NCBI GenBank assembly: GCA_013368375.1
Contig: JAACJP010000060.1
Location: 1 to 64,000, forward strand
Reading direction: 5' to 3'
DNA: 64,000 nt
Origin: Tricholomella constricta
Lineage: Eukaryota > Basidiomycota > Agaricomycetes > Agaricales > Lyophyllaceae
Below are positions 9,434 to 21,300 of the stretch, piece after piece. The notes under the pieces were generated by a model, which had not been told where the DNA came from, ran no database searches, and saw nothing but the letters and a program-made list of their open reading frames with translations. A program made the position numbers and the translations under genes. Position 1 is the first letter of the stretch; each line of letters starts with the position of its first letter.

Positions 9434-12400
9434 ATGAAGCTCAGATGTGGTGGGGGCAGTTGTGCATTCGAGGCGTTGAGTGTCCGGGGCCAGACAAATC
9501 ACCGCAACACCTGTCAAGCTTGGCGAATTGCGCAAGAGCACATTCATCAACGGCGACGGGAGAGAGCTGCTGCCCAAAGCTTCAAGAAGTCAAAGAAGTC
9601 CAGAAAAAGGGTGCGTGAACATTTGTATACCGACCGCTTTTGCCTCTTTTCACGTCCTATCCTTGTCCTATCCAGCCAACAACTTCTCAGCCATCCGAAA
9701 TTCAAGGTATCGATATGGGCGACCCAGCGGAATCAAGCACGCATTCATCTTCAACACTTCCAGAACCCAATCCTACATCTACACCTTCCCCCCCACCTGT
9801 TACCCAATCCGGCCGCCCACAGCGGAATTATGTAATGCCGCAGCGGTACCAAGACACTTTACCTGCTGCTCCAACCCCAATACCACCTTCATGCACTGTC
9901 GATGAGCCCGAATCCCGCATTCTGCCACGAGTTCGGCTAATAGTCCGACCTACAACAGGAAAGGAGGAATGCGTAATGGGGGAGGTTTACACTTCGGATG
10001 CATTCCTAGCTGAGCATGAGCATGTACAACGATGCTCTCGCCCTCCGCCCGATGACCCAGGATGCAAGCGAGAAAAAATTGTGGCAGCCATTATGTTCTC
10101 TTCGGATGGCACGCACCTGACCAACTTTGGCACAGCCAAAGCTTGCCGATCTACCTTATGCTGGGTAACCTTTCGAAATATCTTCGTGGCCTACCGAACT
10201 CGGGTGCGATGCATCATTTGGCTTACATACCTTCAGTGAGTACAATCACATTGTAGTTAAATTACCTACTGATCATTTCCTACCAGCTACCGGATTCATT
10301 CCAGGATCTTGCGTCAACCGTTCATGCAAAATGGAAAACCCAGAAGAAGGCCATTACGACTCATTGCCGCCGAGAACTCATGCACGCCGTCTGGAGTTTC
10401 CTTCTTGATGATGATTTTGTGCATGCATATATCTACGGCATGGTGATCATGTGTGTTGATGGGATTGAGCGCCGTGTTTTCCCTCGCTTATTTACCTACT
10501 CTGCTGATTACCCCGAAAAGTAAGTAATATCTTTTCCTCATGGTCGTTGTAGTGCTTACCTATCTCCTAACAGGGTCCTCCTTGCCACAATACACGACAG
10601 AGGCCTCTGCCCATGCCCAAGGTGCCTGGTGCCGAAGCCGCTACTAGATCGCCTCGGCTTTGCTCGTGATGTCACCATCCGATCAAAATTGCGCGAGTTC
10701 ATGAAGGATAAGGTCATGTTAGCTCGTCACATTATCTACCAGCTGGGACAATCTATCACTGGTGTCCGCGTTGAGGAGCTTCTCCGGGAAATCTCGGCAG
10801 TCCCAACATTGGCAAGTGTTTCCTTCGATTCTTCAATTGATAAGTAACCAATTTATTCCCAGAACGCATTCTCAACAAGATTGAGCATTAACGAGATCCC
10901 ATTCAACCCGTCGAAGATGCTCGTCGTCGATTTGCTCCATGAATTTGAGCTTGGCGTGTGGAAAACCCTCTTCAAGCATCTTATTCGTTTGCTATATGCT
11001 GCTTCTCCCCATGGTGACCTTGTCGCAGAGCTTGATGTTCGGTTCGCTAGATATCATTTCTTCTTGTCTTACCCTTCATTACTTACCCACCTTAAGGTAT
11101 CGACAAACACCTACATATGGTCGCGACACCATTCGCAAGTTTGCAACCAATGCTTCAGAAATGAAAAAGCTGGCAGCACGGGACTTTGAAGACCTCCTCC
11201 AGGTTCAAATTCCTTCACATCTCGATGCTCTGTATTCTTATCAAGACTTGTAGTGCTCTATTCCCGCTTTCGAAGGCCTCCTCCCCGAGCCGCACAACAA
11301 ACGGCTTATGAAACTTCTCTACAGGACTGCGGAGTGGCATGCTCTGGCAAAGGCACGGATGCATACTGACTCAAGCCTTGCCCTCCTCGAGACCCTCACC
11401 ACCGATTTTGGCCAGCTCATCCGCCAGTTTCGTGACCTCACCTGCTCGGCTTACAACACTGTCGAGCTCCCAGGAGAGACCGCTGCACGAATGCGTCGTA
11501 ACAAACCCTCCGGTACTGTGGACTCGGAAGCACCAACAGGAACAACGGCATCAGACGCAATGCTAACCTCCAACCCAGGGCCCTCAGCGTTGTCAAGCTC
11601 GACCGCGACACCTCATCCTATTAACCCCATGGCATCGCGAGGCCAAGACACATCACGTCGAGGCAAGACACTTAACCTCAAGATCTACAAGCTTCATGCA
11701 CTAGGTGACTACGTGGACTGTATTCGCATGTTCGGGACGACGGACTCGTACTCAACACAACTAGTAAGATTTGTTCCCATGAGATATAGCTCCACGGTCT
11801 AAATCTTTTTTTTATAGGGTGAACTTGCTCACCGACTGATCAAGACGCTGTATGGCAGGACCAACAAGAAGGACGCGATGGCGCAAATCACTAAGCAAGT
11901 CACTCGGCGTGAGGTCATGCGAAGCACCGAATCCATCACTGATATCATAGACCACGAAAATTTGACCAACGCGCCACTCGACGTTCACCACATCATCTCG
12001 AACTCGCGAAGAAACCCCATTAACATATGGACCTTCGTGAACGAGCGTCATGATGGGCAGCTGGATCCTGCAAAAAAGGTGTGTCATTCATTTTTCTAAC
12101 TTTCGCATTCGAACTTATCCTGATTTCATCACACAGGGATTCATAACGAAGCTTCAAGACCACCTCCTCGCCCGGCTGCTCCATCGTGATTTCAATGGAG
12201 ATGAACACGATGATTTCACCGACGAGGATCGAAATTCCATTTGCATATCCGGGAACACCATGTATTCAGTCCAGCTCCTACGCGTCAACTACACTACATA
12301 CGACGTTCGCCGCGCATCGGATACCATCGATCCCCGCACTCACAACTACGTGATGGTCCACTCCCCCGAGACCGGCAAAGACGCGCATACATTCTGGTAT

Positions 12401-13107
12401 GCTCAAGTTATCGGCATTTTTCATGCCATTGTTCGTCACACGGGCCCACGGTCGCATAACCCCTACACGGACCACCCTATTGATTTTCTATGGGTGCAGT
12501 GGCTTGGGGTCGAGCCTGGCCATCGCTTTGGCCGGCGGCTTGCAAAGTTACCCAGGCTTGGGTTCGTTCCCGACTCTGACCCGTATGCTTTCGGTTTTTT
12601 GGACCCGTCTTTGGTCATTCGCGGTGCTCATATAATCCCTACTTTTGTTGAGGGTAAGACATCTGAGCTCCTGGTGCAACGAAGCATGACACTGGGCTTG
12701 AGTGAAGATTGGGCCAATTTTTATGTCAACATGTAAGACGTGCAACATTTTCTAACTCTACCTTTCACTAACAAAATACCTCCAGTTTCGTGGATCGTGA
12801 CATGTTCTTCCGGCACATTGGCGTTGGCATTGGCCACCTGGAACCAAAATCAGACCCTGAAGACATGGTCGAGTGCGAGCAAGATGACGACCTACCTCTT
12901 GATGAGTCTGAAGTCGAAATGGATGAACCAACCTCCGACCTGATCAACCTCGTCTGCAGTGACGATGACGACGATGGCGGCAATGGCGATGACGATGAGG
13001 AGGAGGACAATGGTGACGAGGAGGAGGACGATGCCGATGCCGATGCTGATGAGGACAATGACGAGGATAGCATCAGTGACAACGATGTGGGCTATGGAGG
13101 CCTGTAG
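9434..13107 (+). pseudogene. Plavaka transposase, copy 1 (internal deletion and frameshift)
   Basis: Plavaka-type DDE transposase of fungal DNA transposons. Exon 1 (9434-9610) encodes a C2HC zinc finger (CGGGSC with NHRNTC) and a basic RRRERAAAQ tail. Later exons carry FSSDGTHLTNFG, VVDLLHEFELG, AEWHALAKARMH, HDGQLDPAKK, WVQWLGVEPGHR, FVPDSDPYAF and FVDRDMFFRHIGVGIGHL, ending in a long Asp/Glu tail before the TAG at 13105-13107. Compared with copy 2 it lacks about 560 nt (some 188 codons) after VRLIVR near 9947, and it has lost one base near 10144, where AKAWPIYLMLGN becomes shifted. So this copy cannot make full transposase. Introns lie near 9611, 10240, 10522, 10812, 11100, 11763, 12078 and 12734. 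Confidence 0.85.
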
Positions 13108-13939
13108 CTAGATTAAATCCACCACTGTACTATGCGCCTTGGTGTCAGCTGTAATCATGAGACCATTACTATCCGACCTGGACAGAGTTTCGGAGACTGA
13201 GTACAACTGAGCTCACGATGCCGCTGGGTGAATGATATCAACCCCACAATTGGTAAAAAACCTTCTCGAGGTTGTACAGACTGTGGCAATTTGTGCGTAA
13301 TCATAAGGCGGAATTCTAATGGATTGAAATACGAGAGAATTGTTATAACAAATGGAGAACACTGCATACTAATTAGCCATACCTTCTTTGCAATACAATC
13401 ATTCATAAATCTTCCATGGCACTGGTAAGTGTTGGTCAATTGTCGGGAAGGTTACCTAACAAGTGCAACAGGTACAACGATATATCCAAACTTTTCGAAT
13501 TTACTGATGATCAGCAAATTTGCTCGATTTCTGTAATTGATAGCATACAGAATGTCCGAGTTAGAATTCAATACAAGTGGTCAAACCTGCTGCAATGTTT
13601 TACCAATTATTATAAGTTCGGACATGGCCATAAAGGCCTACCTCTTTTTTAACAACTGGAGGCCGTTTCGGAATAATATTTTATAGTATCGAGCATATGT
13701 ACAATTGTGAGTGAAAGTATAACACCTTATCATTTCATGAAACAATGCCACGGAAGATAATTACAAGTAATCTAGGTGTCGATGGACATGCTGTTACCAT
13801 CGAAGGTAATTATGGAGTCCCGTTTACAGTTTCTTAATAAGAGATCATGATATTGGGGCAGCAAACCGTAAATTAGCAGAAATTCTAGCTACAGTAGTTA
13901 CGGCGGGCACTTTTACACTCAATGTCTCACTTGTCAACC
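13108..13939. other. intergenic between the two DUF6698/Plavaka units
   Basis: About 830 AT-rich bp with short frames only. It should contain the right end of unit 1 and the left end of unit 2. TTTACTGATG occurs at about 13500 and again right of unit 2 near 37970, which hints at a shared end but is too short to count as a terminal repeat. Confidence 0.4.
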
Positions 13940-15477
13940 TCAGGCTTCACGGCGGGCACGCTGTTCACGGAGCTTGTTGACTGAGGCGCGAGAGGCTGCG
14001 GTAGCTGTCGCACGCTTGGGAAAAACCTGTCTGGGAGGTGCGTCAGTGTTGTTGCCGGTCACAGGTGCTCGACAACGTACTTGTTCCACCAGGAGAGTAG
14101 AGATTTGATGCGCTGGTTTGCCTGAGGTCCACTGGTGTCCTCGAAGAAATCCACGATGAAGTTGTAGAACAATTCATAGCTGAATCCATTGTACATCGAT
14201 TTCCAATGAGGCGCGTCGGACAACGAGAAATGCAGCTGAAAGGCGTGTTAGTGACTGAACAACAATTGTTAACTGCAAGTACATACAAGGACTGCAGCGT
14301 AGGCGATAGAGCGGGGGGTGACAGCATGGAGGTTGAGCTTCTGAGCGACACTGCTCTTCGTGGCCTTGGATGACGAAATCTTGGGTTTGGCAGGGGTGTT
14401 TTCGCTATTTTCGCCATCGTCAACGACATTCTTGGCAGACGAGGGTGAGGTGAAGATGTATAGGAATGTCTAGAAGGGTAAAGAAATGGTCAATCAATGA
14501 ACAGTAGATTTGGAGGAATTGTACCTTGATGAGAAGATAGTTACGAAGGAATCCCTTTTCGACGTCATTCGGATCACCTTTACTGCCTTTGTAAAGGCAT
14601 CGCACATAGAAGCTGTCAAATGCGTCATAGCTGTCCTCGCCATTGCGCAATTTTGTGCGAATTCTTGACATAACACTGTTAGAAACTGAAAAAATTATAG
14701 ACAAATAAAAATGAACACGTACTCTGCATCATCCCAGTCATATTCAATAGGGCAAAGAAGTTGACCGGTAGTGTCATGCTGGAGCCCCCGCATAGAACGG
14801 TCATCGACATCGAGGTGAGGCATTGTAGTGGGCGACTTATTGAGCCATTCTGCAACGTGCTTTTTCAAGCCACAGATATCATCGCTGCGCGCCTCATTGG
14901 CACCACGCGTAAGCTGAAAAAAGAAGGTAAGATTCTCGCAGCAATTTTTCGAAGCTAACGCACCATCGCAAAGTAAGATGCCACAGCTGCGCCATCTGAA
15001 TTGAGAAGGTTAGGTTTGAAACTGGGTATGATCTGAACCAGCTCTTGGAATGCTTTAAATGTGCGATCACGGCTGTTGAAAGAGGTGAAGAGATTTGTGA
15101 AGGTAGAAAATTCGATGACGTACTCGCGTTGAGCCTCGAGGCTGATAGTTGTGGCACCCTCGTCGTCTTCTTCTTCTTCTTCTTCTTCACGGCGGTCTGC
15201 CTCTTGAACCAAAGTCGAAATGTCCTGAAACATGCTTGCAACACGGCGATAGCCACGACCCAAGGTCACAGTTGAGGTGCTAATTATTGATGAGTAGTTG
15301 ACCGAGGTTACTTTTGGCAATGACTCACAGTCGTTTGTTGGGAACAGCGGGAGTGATGGCTTCTAAGTCAGTGATAGTACGTTTGAGGCGAGCAACCTTG
15401 GCTTCAAGGTCCTCGATGGAAGGTATGGAGGTGGTGTCGGCATTTAAATGGGCAGTGCTAGATTCGAGAGGCGCCAT
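13940..15477 (-). CDS. DUF6698-domain protein, copy 2 (intact)
   Basis: Paralogue of the gene at 6206-7826 with the same exon plan. ATG at 15477; exon 1 contains AKVARLKRTITDLE, the counterpart of the copy 1 helix. It keeps TVTLGRGYRR, RTFKAFQEL, TRGANEARSDDICGLKK, LLCPIEYDWDD, RCLYKGSKGDPNDVEKGFLR, FTSPSSA, TPRSIAYAAVL, HFSLSDAPHWKSMYNGFSYE, VDFFED and a closing WWNK. The splice junctions join in phase to the TGA at 13940-13942. A TTC microsatellite near 15170-15190 encodes a run of Glu. Amino-acid similarity to copy 1 is clear but far from identity, so the duplication is old. It faces Plavaka copy 2, from which it is now separated by the 10.5-kb Gypsy insertion. Confidence 0.78.
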
Positions 15478-16168
15478 CAGAAATCTGTGAGAGACAAGAA
15501 ATGGGGAACTTACAGGATTTAAAGAGCCTTTAAGTAACGTCAGCACTCTTTGCCTTGAGATTTCGGCCCAAACAGCATCACATGGTTATCGGGCTGCCAA
15601 TCTGTAGTTTCGACGCTTTGAAAACAAAGAAAAATTAGGATGGCAAGGAAGATCAGTTCGCAAGGTAGAAAATAAAATTTAGTAGGCATGATCGTACACT
15701 ACCGTTGATGTATCGGGCAACCAATCTGCAATTCCAATGTGTCAGAATCAAATAATCATGCAACAGCAAGAAAAATGGCCAAATGTTGGATCTAACCATA
15801 ATGTTAGAGAACTTTGTCTCCACGGTAGCCACATGGCTGCACACCACTAAAATTTTCAGTTTGAAATTTGGTAGAATCAGTAACGAGGACGTGCCTGTAG
15901 ACTGAATGAAATGTCGGGGCAGCCAGAGAAATCCAGATTCCAGCAGTCATGGCAGAGCAACAGAATTGTAGGAAGAGAAAAAAATGTAGTAGGGGACAGT
16001 GAGGTAGAGGACAAGGTGGTCGTTGAATAAAGTTGACGACTCTGCAGCGACAAGCCATCATTATTTGGTCATGTTTATTTTTACGCGAGCCGAATTTGTC
16101 TTTGATGCTGAGTCTGCCATCGCCTCTGGCACTCATCTCGATTTTCCTTGACCAATTCACTGATATTT

Positions 16169-16402
16169 TGTAACGGTTGTACGGGGTTGGGGGATCCTTG
16201 CGAGACACCAGACACGTTAAGCTAGACCAATCTGTGGGATTCTGCTAAGTACGTGTACAGGGTGAAGGTGCAAAGGATTATCTAAGCATAAACTGTACAG
16301 GACATTTATATACGCATAACAAAGATGGTCGTGCATTACCAGAAGGTAATGCCAAACAGGTCGCGTCTCAATATAGACGTATTGTAACGCGCCGTCGTTA
16401 CA
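16169..16402 (-). repeat. 3' LTR of Gypsy element 1
   Basis: 234 bp, identical to 26495-26728 except one G/A difference at 16190. Preceded by duplication TATTT and followed on the inside by the polypurine tract. Confidence 0.96.
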
Positions 16403-16403
16403 C

Positions 16404-16414
16404 ACCCCCCTTTG
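16404..16414 (-). promoter_or_regulatory. polypurine tract of Gypsy element 1
   Basis: On the element strand the bases before the 3' LTR read CAAAGGGGGG, the expected plus-strand primer. Confidence 0.75.
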
Positions 16415-16564
16415 AGATCAATGTATGATCTCAGCAGATGGATGTGCATGGTTATTATTATAATTACAAAGCGTGAGTATACAACTCCCACTTAAGTAGG
16501 GATCGCGTATGTATTTCGACGACTACCATGACTGTGGTGTACACTCGACGTTGTCGTTAAGCCT

Positions 16565-18346
16565 TTAAGCCTTCTCGACTACATCCATCGCATGGTCATC
16601 AGAAGCGTTAGCCTCTGGGAGGAGGACCAGTGGTGCGGATGAACTAGATGGAGCAGAGGGTGCTGGCGACGTAGTGGACTCGATAGTTGGGAGCGGAGGA
16701 CCTTCCACCATAGGCGGTGGCGCAGACGGGTCAGTGGTATTGTTAAACACCAGATCGCCGTCGTAGAGTACAGTAGCTTCGCGGTCACGTCCGGTGATGA
16801 ATTTCATCGACGTGATGTCGTATCCTACAGGGTGTAGGCGGCGAGCGTGCGCAGTGTCCAGTCCTCGCTCTTTCTCACAGTCGAGTAGTATGTGGAGTCT
16901 AGCGATATCATCGCGGGTCGGCTGTCGCCATCCATCCCATTGAGGAATGGCCGGGGGTATCCCGTAACGACATAGCCGAACAAGTCGGTCGTTGTCCACA
17001 TTGTCGTATAGTGTACGATCAATTGTGGTTCCTGTATAATGCGCATCCAAGTAGTGGAGGCCGTAAGGATAGGCGTGATCAATCCAAGCGACGGGTAGTC
17101 GATTGGCAAGAAGAGTACGGATTACATCCGTTTCGGTTAAGTTGGCGGCATGCTCCTCAGGAAGAGCTAAGCGACCAAGGCTTGCCGTAGAAGGTAAGTG
17201 GTCGGGGATGCGATCCAATGGGTGAATGGCATTCTATGATTCCACGGCTTCTCGATAGAGGTTCGGTCGAGCAATGATCATGGCATATAGGCGCATGAAT
17301 GCGACACGAGATGCGGCTCGGGTAGGGCTTATGGCGCGACCAAGGGCGTACCCGACCACAGTGCAGAAGTGGATCGAGAAGTTGTAGTCGATCACTAGAC
17401 CGCTGTATACGTTGTCTAGGCCTGGCCTTCCGTGGTGTACAATATATTGTCCCCACACGTTGAAGTCCAGGGCTTGCGATACCGATGGTATGGGTAAACC
17501 CGCACCTCGGGTTCGAGGGTTGCACGCTGAAGTGGACAATACTCCAGCGGGCGGTGGTAACACAGGTCGTGTCCACGCAGCGTCATCGCGTATCGATGGT
17601 TTGTGAGCCGGATCGAAGTATTCTCGTTGAAGGATAAACTTCATAGTCCGGTCTCTGTGGGGTTCGGCGTATCGTGAAGCGATACGATAGAAGTCCCAGA
17701 GTAGGTAGTGGGCTTCCACACGGTCGGTATCCATGTTGAAGTTATCGTCACGGAACTGAACCAGATTGCGGATGTCTCGAGGGGACATAGGGAACCCGCG
17801 AGGTGCACACTTGTACAAAGGTGAACCTGTCGCATTGAATGCGGTTTTGTGTTCACGTTCGTATTCTAGAGCGCGACTAGCGCTCTGAGAGGCAAACACC
17901 GTATTACTGTACGGTGACCAGTACAGGCGTCGGTGAAGTAGTCCACCAAACGCGTTGTGGCATTCGGGAGTACCATTGATGTGTAGTACGCCAATAGTAT
18001 CTGGAATGCGTCCGACGAATGTCTCGAAGTTATACTTCAAGCGTTCGTTGGCTTCTCGGTCTGCAGCAAGGCGGTCGCGGCGGACTGAGGCATTGTGCCT
18101 CATTCGTAAGCTACGCTCGTCGGCGGTTTCGCTTGCTGGTTCCTCCTTCAGCGTACCGATGGTAGAGGGCTCTACAGTCTCTTGCATCGGTTCATCGGCA
18201 GGCGAGCTAGCGTCGACCAATCGTACATCGTCGACGGGCATCTGCTCGGGCACCGCAAAGGCCTGACGTATCGTAAGTACAATACGTCCAGCATCAATGT
18301 GCGGAGGTACGCCAAGAGGAAAGGGTACCTCAATAGTGGGGATCAC
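16565..18346 (-). CDS. extra ORF downstream of integrase, C-terminal part (one in-frame TAG)
   Basis: Unknown protein in the position where some retroelements carry env or another third gene. The frame begins at 18346, overlapping the stop of the preceding ORF by one base (TAGTG), in the -1 frame relative to it. It runs 370 codons to a TAG at 17234-17236, then stays open in the same frame to 16565, so the two pieces were probably one coding sequence. The folded part has NGTPECHNAFGGLLHRRLY, FPMSPRDIRNLVQF, RVEAHYLLWDFYRIASRY, FILQREYF and YIVHHGRPG. No signal peptide or membrane segment is apparent, which argues against a classical envelope protein. The tail is Pro/Ser-rich and ends in acidic residues. 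Role unknown. Confidence 0.6.
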
Positions 18347-19212
18347 TAGAGGTACTTTGGCGGTGCTTGTGGGGCAGATCCTATTTCTTGCGCTGGCGCC
18401 GTGGACTGCACCGATGTGGGTGCAGTCTGAGGACCCTGCGTCCGACTACGCTTGTCGGTATAAGGCATCGCGTTCGGCGATGCGGGGCGCTTACATAGCG
18501 CGCGTTGCAGCTCCTCGGTGATGTCGCGTTTAGCCATAGTTTGCTGGTCAACTTCTCGTTGAAGGCGGTCAATGGTGTCGAGTAGTTGTCCTATCACGAC
18601 CCTTGCCATTCCATCATGGATAAAGTCGACTACAAAGTCGGGTGCTACTGCGACGGTCTCGAGGCGGTTGAATATACCGTCTGGGTTCGTTCCCATATTA
18701 GCATGTGGTGCGTTGCGTGGCGCAGCATGCGTACCTCGAGTATTTCCGTGAGAGTTCGAGGGATTTCCTTCCTTCTCTTCGACGGCTCGTTCACCCCCCT
18801 TTGGGCGGTGTGGTTTGTTACCACCACGCTGTTGTGAGGGGCGTCCCATCTCGACGCTTCTGTTCTTAGCATCAGGCAGCTGTCCAGGCTCGAGTTGCCC
18901 TGCTCCATGTCCATCGACATCCATTGGAGTGTGCAGGCGCTCAACGGCGGGTCCAGGAGCAGGCATCTCGCCTGTGTTGGAAGGATTCTGTCCTTCGAAC
19001 GGCTGATAGCTCGGTACCATTGTTGGCTGGTATGCTATCGATCCAAACGACAGTGGAGACTGTGCTTGGTTTTGCGGTTGCGTAGTTTGTTGCGCATGTT
19101 GTACGCGAGGTGAATTACTCGTAGCGCTGCGGTTATTGCGACCGCGGCGTCCACGCGTTCCTCCCCCTCTTGAGTTTCCTCGAAAACTCATTGATTCTTG
19201 TCCAGACGACAT
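18346..19212 (-). CDS. extra ORF downstream of integrase, RGG-rich N-terminal part
   Basis: A 288-codon frame starting MSSGQESMSFRGNSRGGG, with RGG/RG repeats typical of RNA-binding low-complexity regions, then Gln/Pro-rich sequence and a short helical coiled-coil-like segment (QLLDTIDRLQREVDQQ). It ends at a TAG that overlaps the next frame. Together with the downstream frame it may encode one protein of about 880 residues through a -1 frameshift or stop-restart, or the break may be a mutation. It lies 140 bp after the integrase stop. Confidence 0.6.
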   Translation of the reverse strand: MSSGQESMSFRGNSRGGGTRGRRGRNNRSATSNSPRVQHAQQTTQPQNQAQSPLSFGSIAYQPTMVPSYQPFEGQNPSNTGEMPAPGPAVERLHTPMDVDGHGAGQLEPGQLPDAKNRSVEMGRPSQQRGGNKPHRPKGGERAVEEKEGNPSNSHGNTRGTHAAPRNAPHANMGTNPDGIFNRLETVAVAPDFVVDFIHDGMARVVIGQLLDTIDRLQREVDQQTMAKRDITEELQRALCKRPASPNAMPYTDKRSRTQGPQTAPTSVQSTAPAQEIGSAPQAPPKYL

Positions 19213-19352
19213 TAGGTGCGGTTTTTAGTGATAGTGGTAGTGCACAAGGGGGCAGAGAGAAAATTTTTCGCTCCCCCGATCGGAGCTCCACTCGATCGAA
19301 GTGATCGAGTCCAGCACGCTGTGGCTGTGTGGCGCACATTGCATGCCACACC

Positions 19353-21300
19353 TCAGCGCATCTTTGCGAGCTGCGATATACGCTTCACCCCCTGGAGCTC
19401 GAGGTATCTATCGATAGCTGCCAGGGATTCGCAGTGCTCACGCGGCTCCCACGTAGTGTCCCCCAGGGACCATCGAACTTGAAATTCAATGGCGCCCTCG
19501 GACCACCTATGTCCCAGAATCTCCTCGACGAACCACTCGTGGTCGTCTGGTGCACCAAAGTCGTAAGGCTCTGGGTGCGCTCGATTCGGGAACAGTGCGT
19601 CCTCCGTAGCGTAATACGGTCTCAGCACGGACACATGAAACTTCGCGTGTAAGCGGCGCTGCTGAAGCGCGGAAGGCAGTTCCAACGTATAATTTGACGT
19701 TTCTGGCTCTGCCTTCAAGACACGATAAGGCCCCACGAACTTAGGGCACAACTTGCGTGCTCTACCCTTTGGAAGATTTAAGTTCTTCGTAGATAGGTAA
19801 ACTAAATCACCAGTGCTAATCTTAGGATCATCACTCCGGCGTTTATTCACATTCAGCGCTTGGAATACGCGGGCCTCGATAATAGCATCGTGGGCTTCCG
19901 CGAGATTCGAAAGGGCTTGTTCTGCGAACTGGCGAATACCCTGAGGAATCACATTATCACTGCGAATTTCCTTGATCATGGAGGGCATGTATCCGCTGTT
20001 GAGTTCGAATGGCGCGTATTTGGTTGTCTCCGATATACTCGCATTAAGTGCGAACTCAGTCATATCTACGCGATCGACCCAGTCTTTCTGGTCGTGGCGC
20101 ACCACAGTACGGAATATTTGTCCGATACTGCGGTTTGCACGCTCAGTCTGTCCATCTGTTTGAGGATGAAACGATGTGGACATGAGCAGTTTCGATCCAA
20201 GGATCTTGTGAAGTTCTCGCCACCATTTGGAGGTGAACTTCAAGTCCCTATCGCTCACGATGGAACTAGGAAGACCATGCAGATGAACAATCTCGCGCAT
20301 GTATATCCAGGACAATTCCGACGCGGTCATGCGCGTATGTACTGGAATTAAATGCACCATGCTCGTCATGCGGCACATAATAACCCACAGGTAATTATAG
20401 CCTTTTGATTCAGGGAACGGGCCTATAAAGTCCGTTCCAATGGAGTCCCATGGTTTAATGGGCACTGGTAGCGAATGTATTTTGCCAGCAGGTTTTTGAT
20501 TCAAACCCTTGGCTCGCTGACATGACTCACAAGTTTGACAGAACTTGCGAACTTCTGCGGTAATGGTGGGCCACCAGTACCAGCGTCGGAGGTATTCCGT
20601 GGTACGCTGGGCTCCAAAGTGTCCAACGGACGTATGTGCTTGTTCTATGAGTTGAGTGATCAATTTACGATCACGAGGAACACATAGAACTTCTACGCCG
20701 GCTGGATTCGTTGTCCAAATTAACGCATCTCGGTGTGTAAAATGCGTGAATTCACCGGGTTTGTCCATTATTACCGTGAACAATTTATCGGTTTTGTAAC
20801 CTTTCCGTACTACTTCCAGGAATGAAGCATCGCCATTCCGTGGGTGTGGGTCTGGACGCAGCGCAGGTGCAGGCTGTTGAAACAATGCCTCGCCCAACGT
20901 TTGTTCGCGTTCTGAAGGAGCCCCATCCGGTTGTTGACCGGTTGAGGATTCAGACTGTACGGTAGGTCGCTGAAACTCTTCCAGGATGGTGGCTTCGATT
21001 TCTCAATCCTCACGCCGTTCCTGGAGGCGGCGACTACGCCTCACTTCCACGTCCTGCATGGCTCGAATTTCAATAACTCGTTCAGCCACTTCTTGCAGTC
21101 GTGAAGGTGGGAGATCCTCTCCGTCTGGATCTATTCGCGCGTCAGCGCGTACATAGTCGTTGACGCTCTGCACCTCATTAGGTGCGTCTCCTTCAAAGTA
21201 GCGGGATAAGCAATCAGCTACTTTGTTCAGTTCTCCTTTTACATATGTAATGTCAAAGGTGAACCGAGACATATAATCGTTCCAGCGTCGTTGACGGGTG
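19353..21300 (-). pseudogene. Gypsy 1 RNase H end, integrase and chromodomain
   Basis: Continues RNase H after a frame break near 21298-21302 (MSRFTFDITYVKGELNKVAD). An in-frame TGA at 21003-21005 interrupts the linker; sense resumes directly in the same frame. The integrase then shows HTSVGHFG with CQTCESCQRAKG (HHCC zinc finger), the core with DFIGPF, VSDRDLKF and HPQTDGQTERANR (DDE triad present), the GPY/F motif in KFVGPYRVLKAEPE, and a C-terminal chromodomain (EWFVEEILGHRW, FQVRW, TTWEPREH). From about 20897 to the TGA at 19353 the integrase itself is open. Chromodomain integrases direct insertion towards chromatin marks. Confidence 0.9.
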
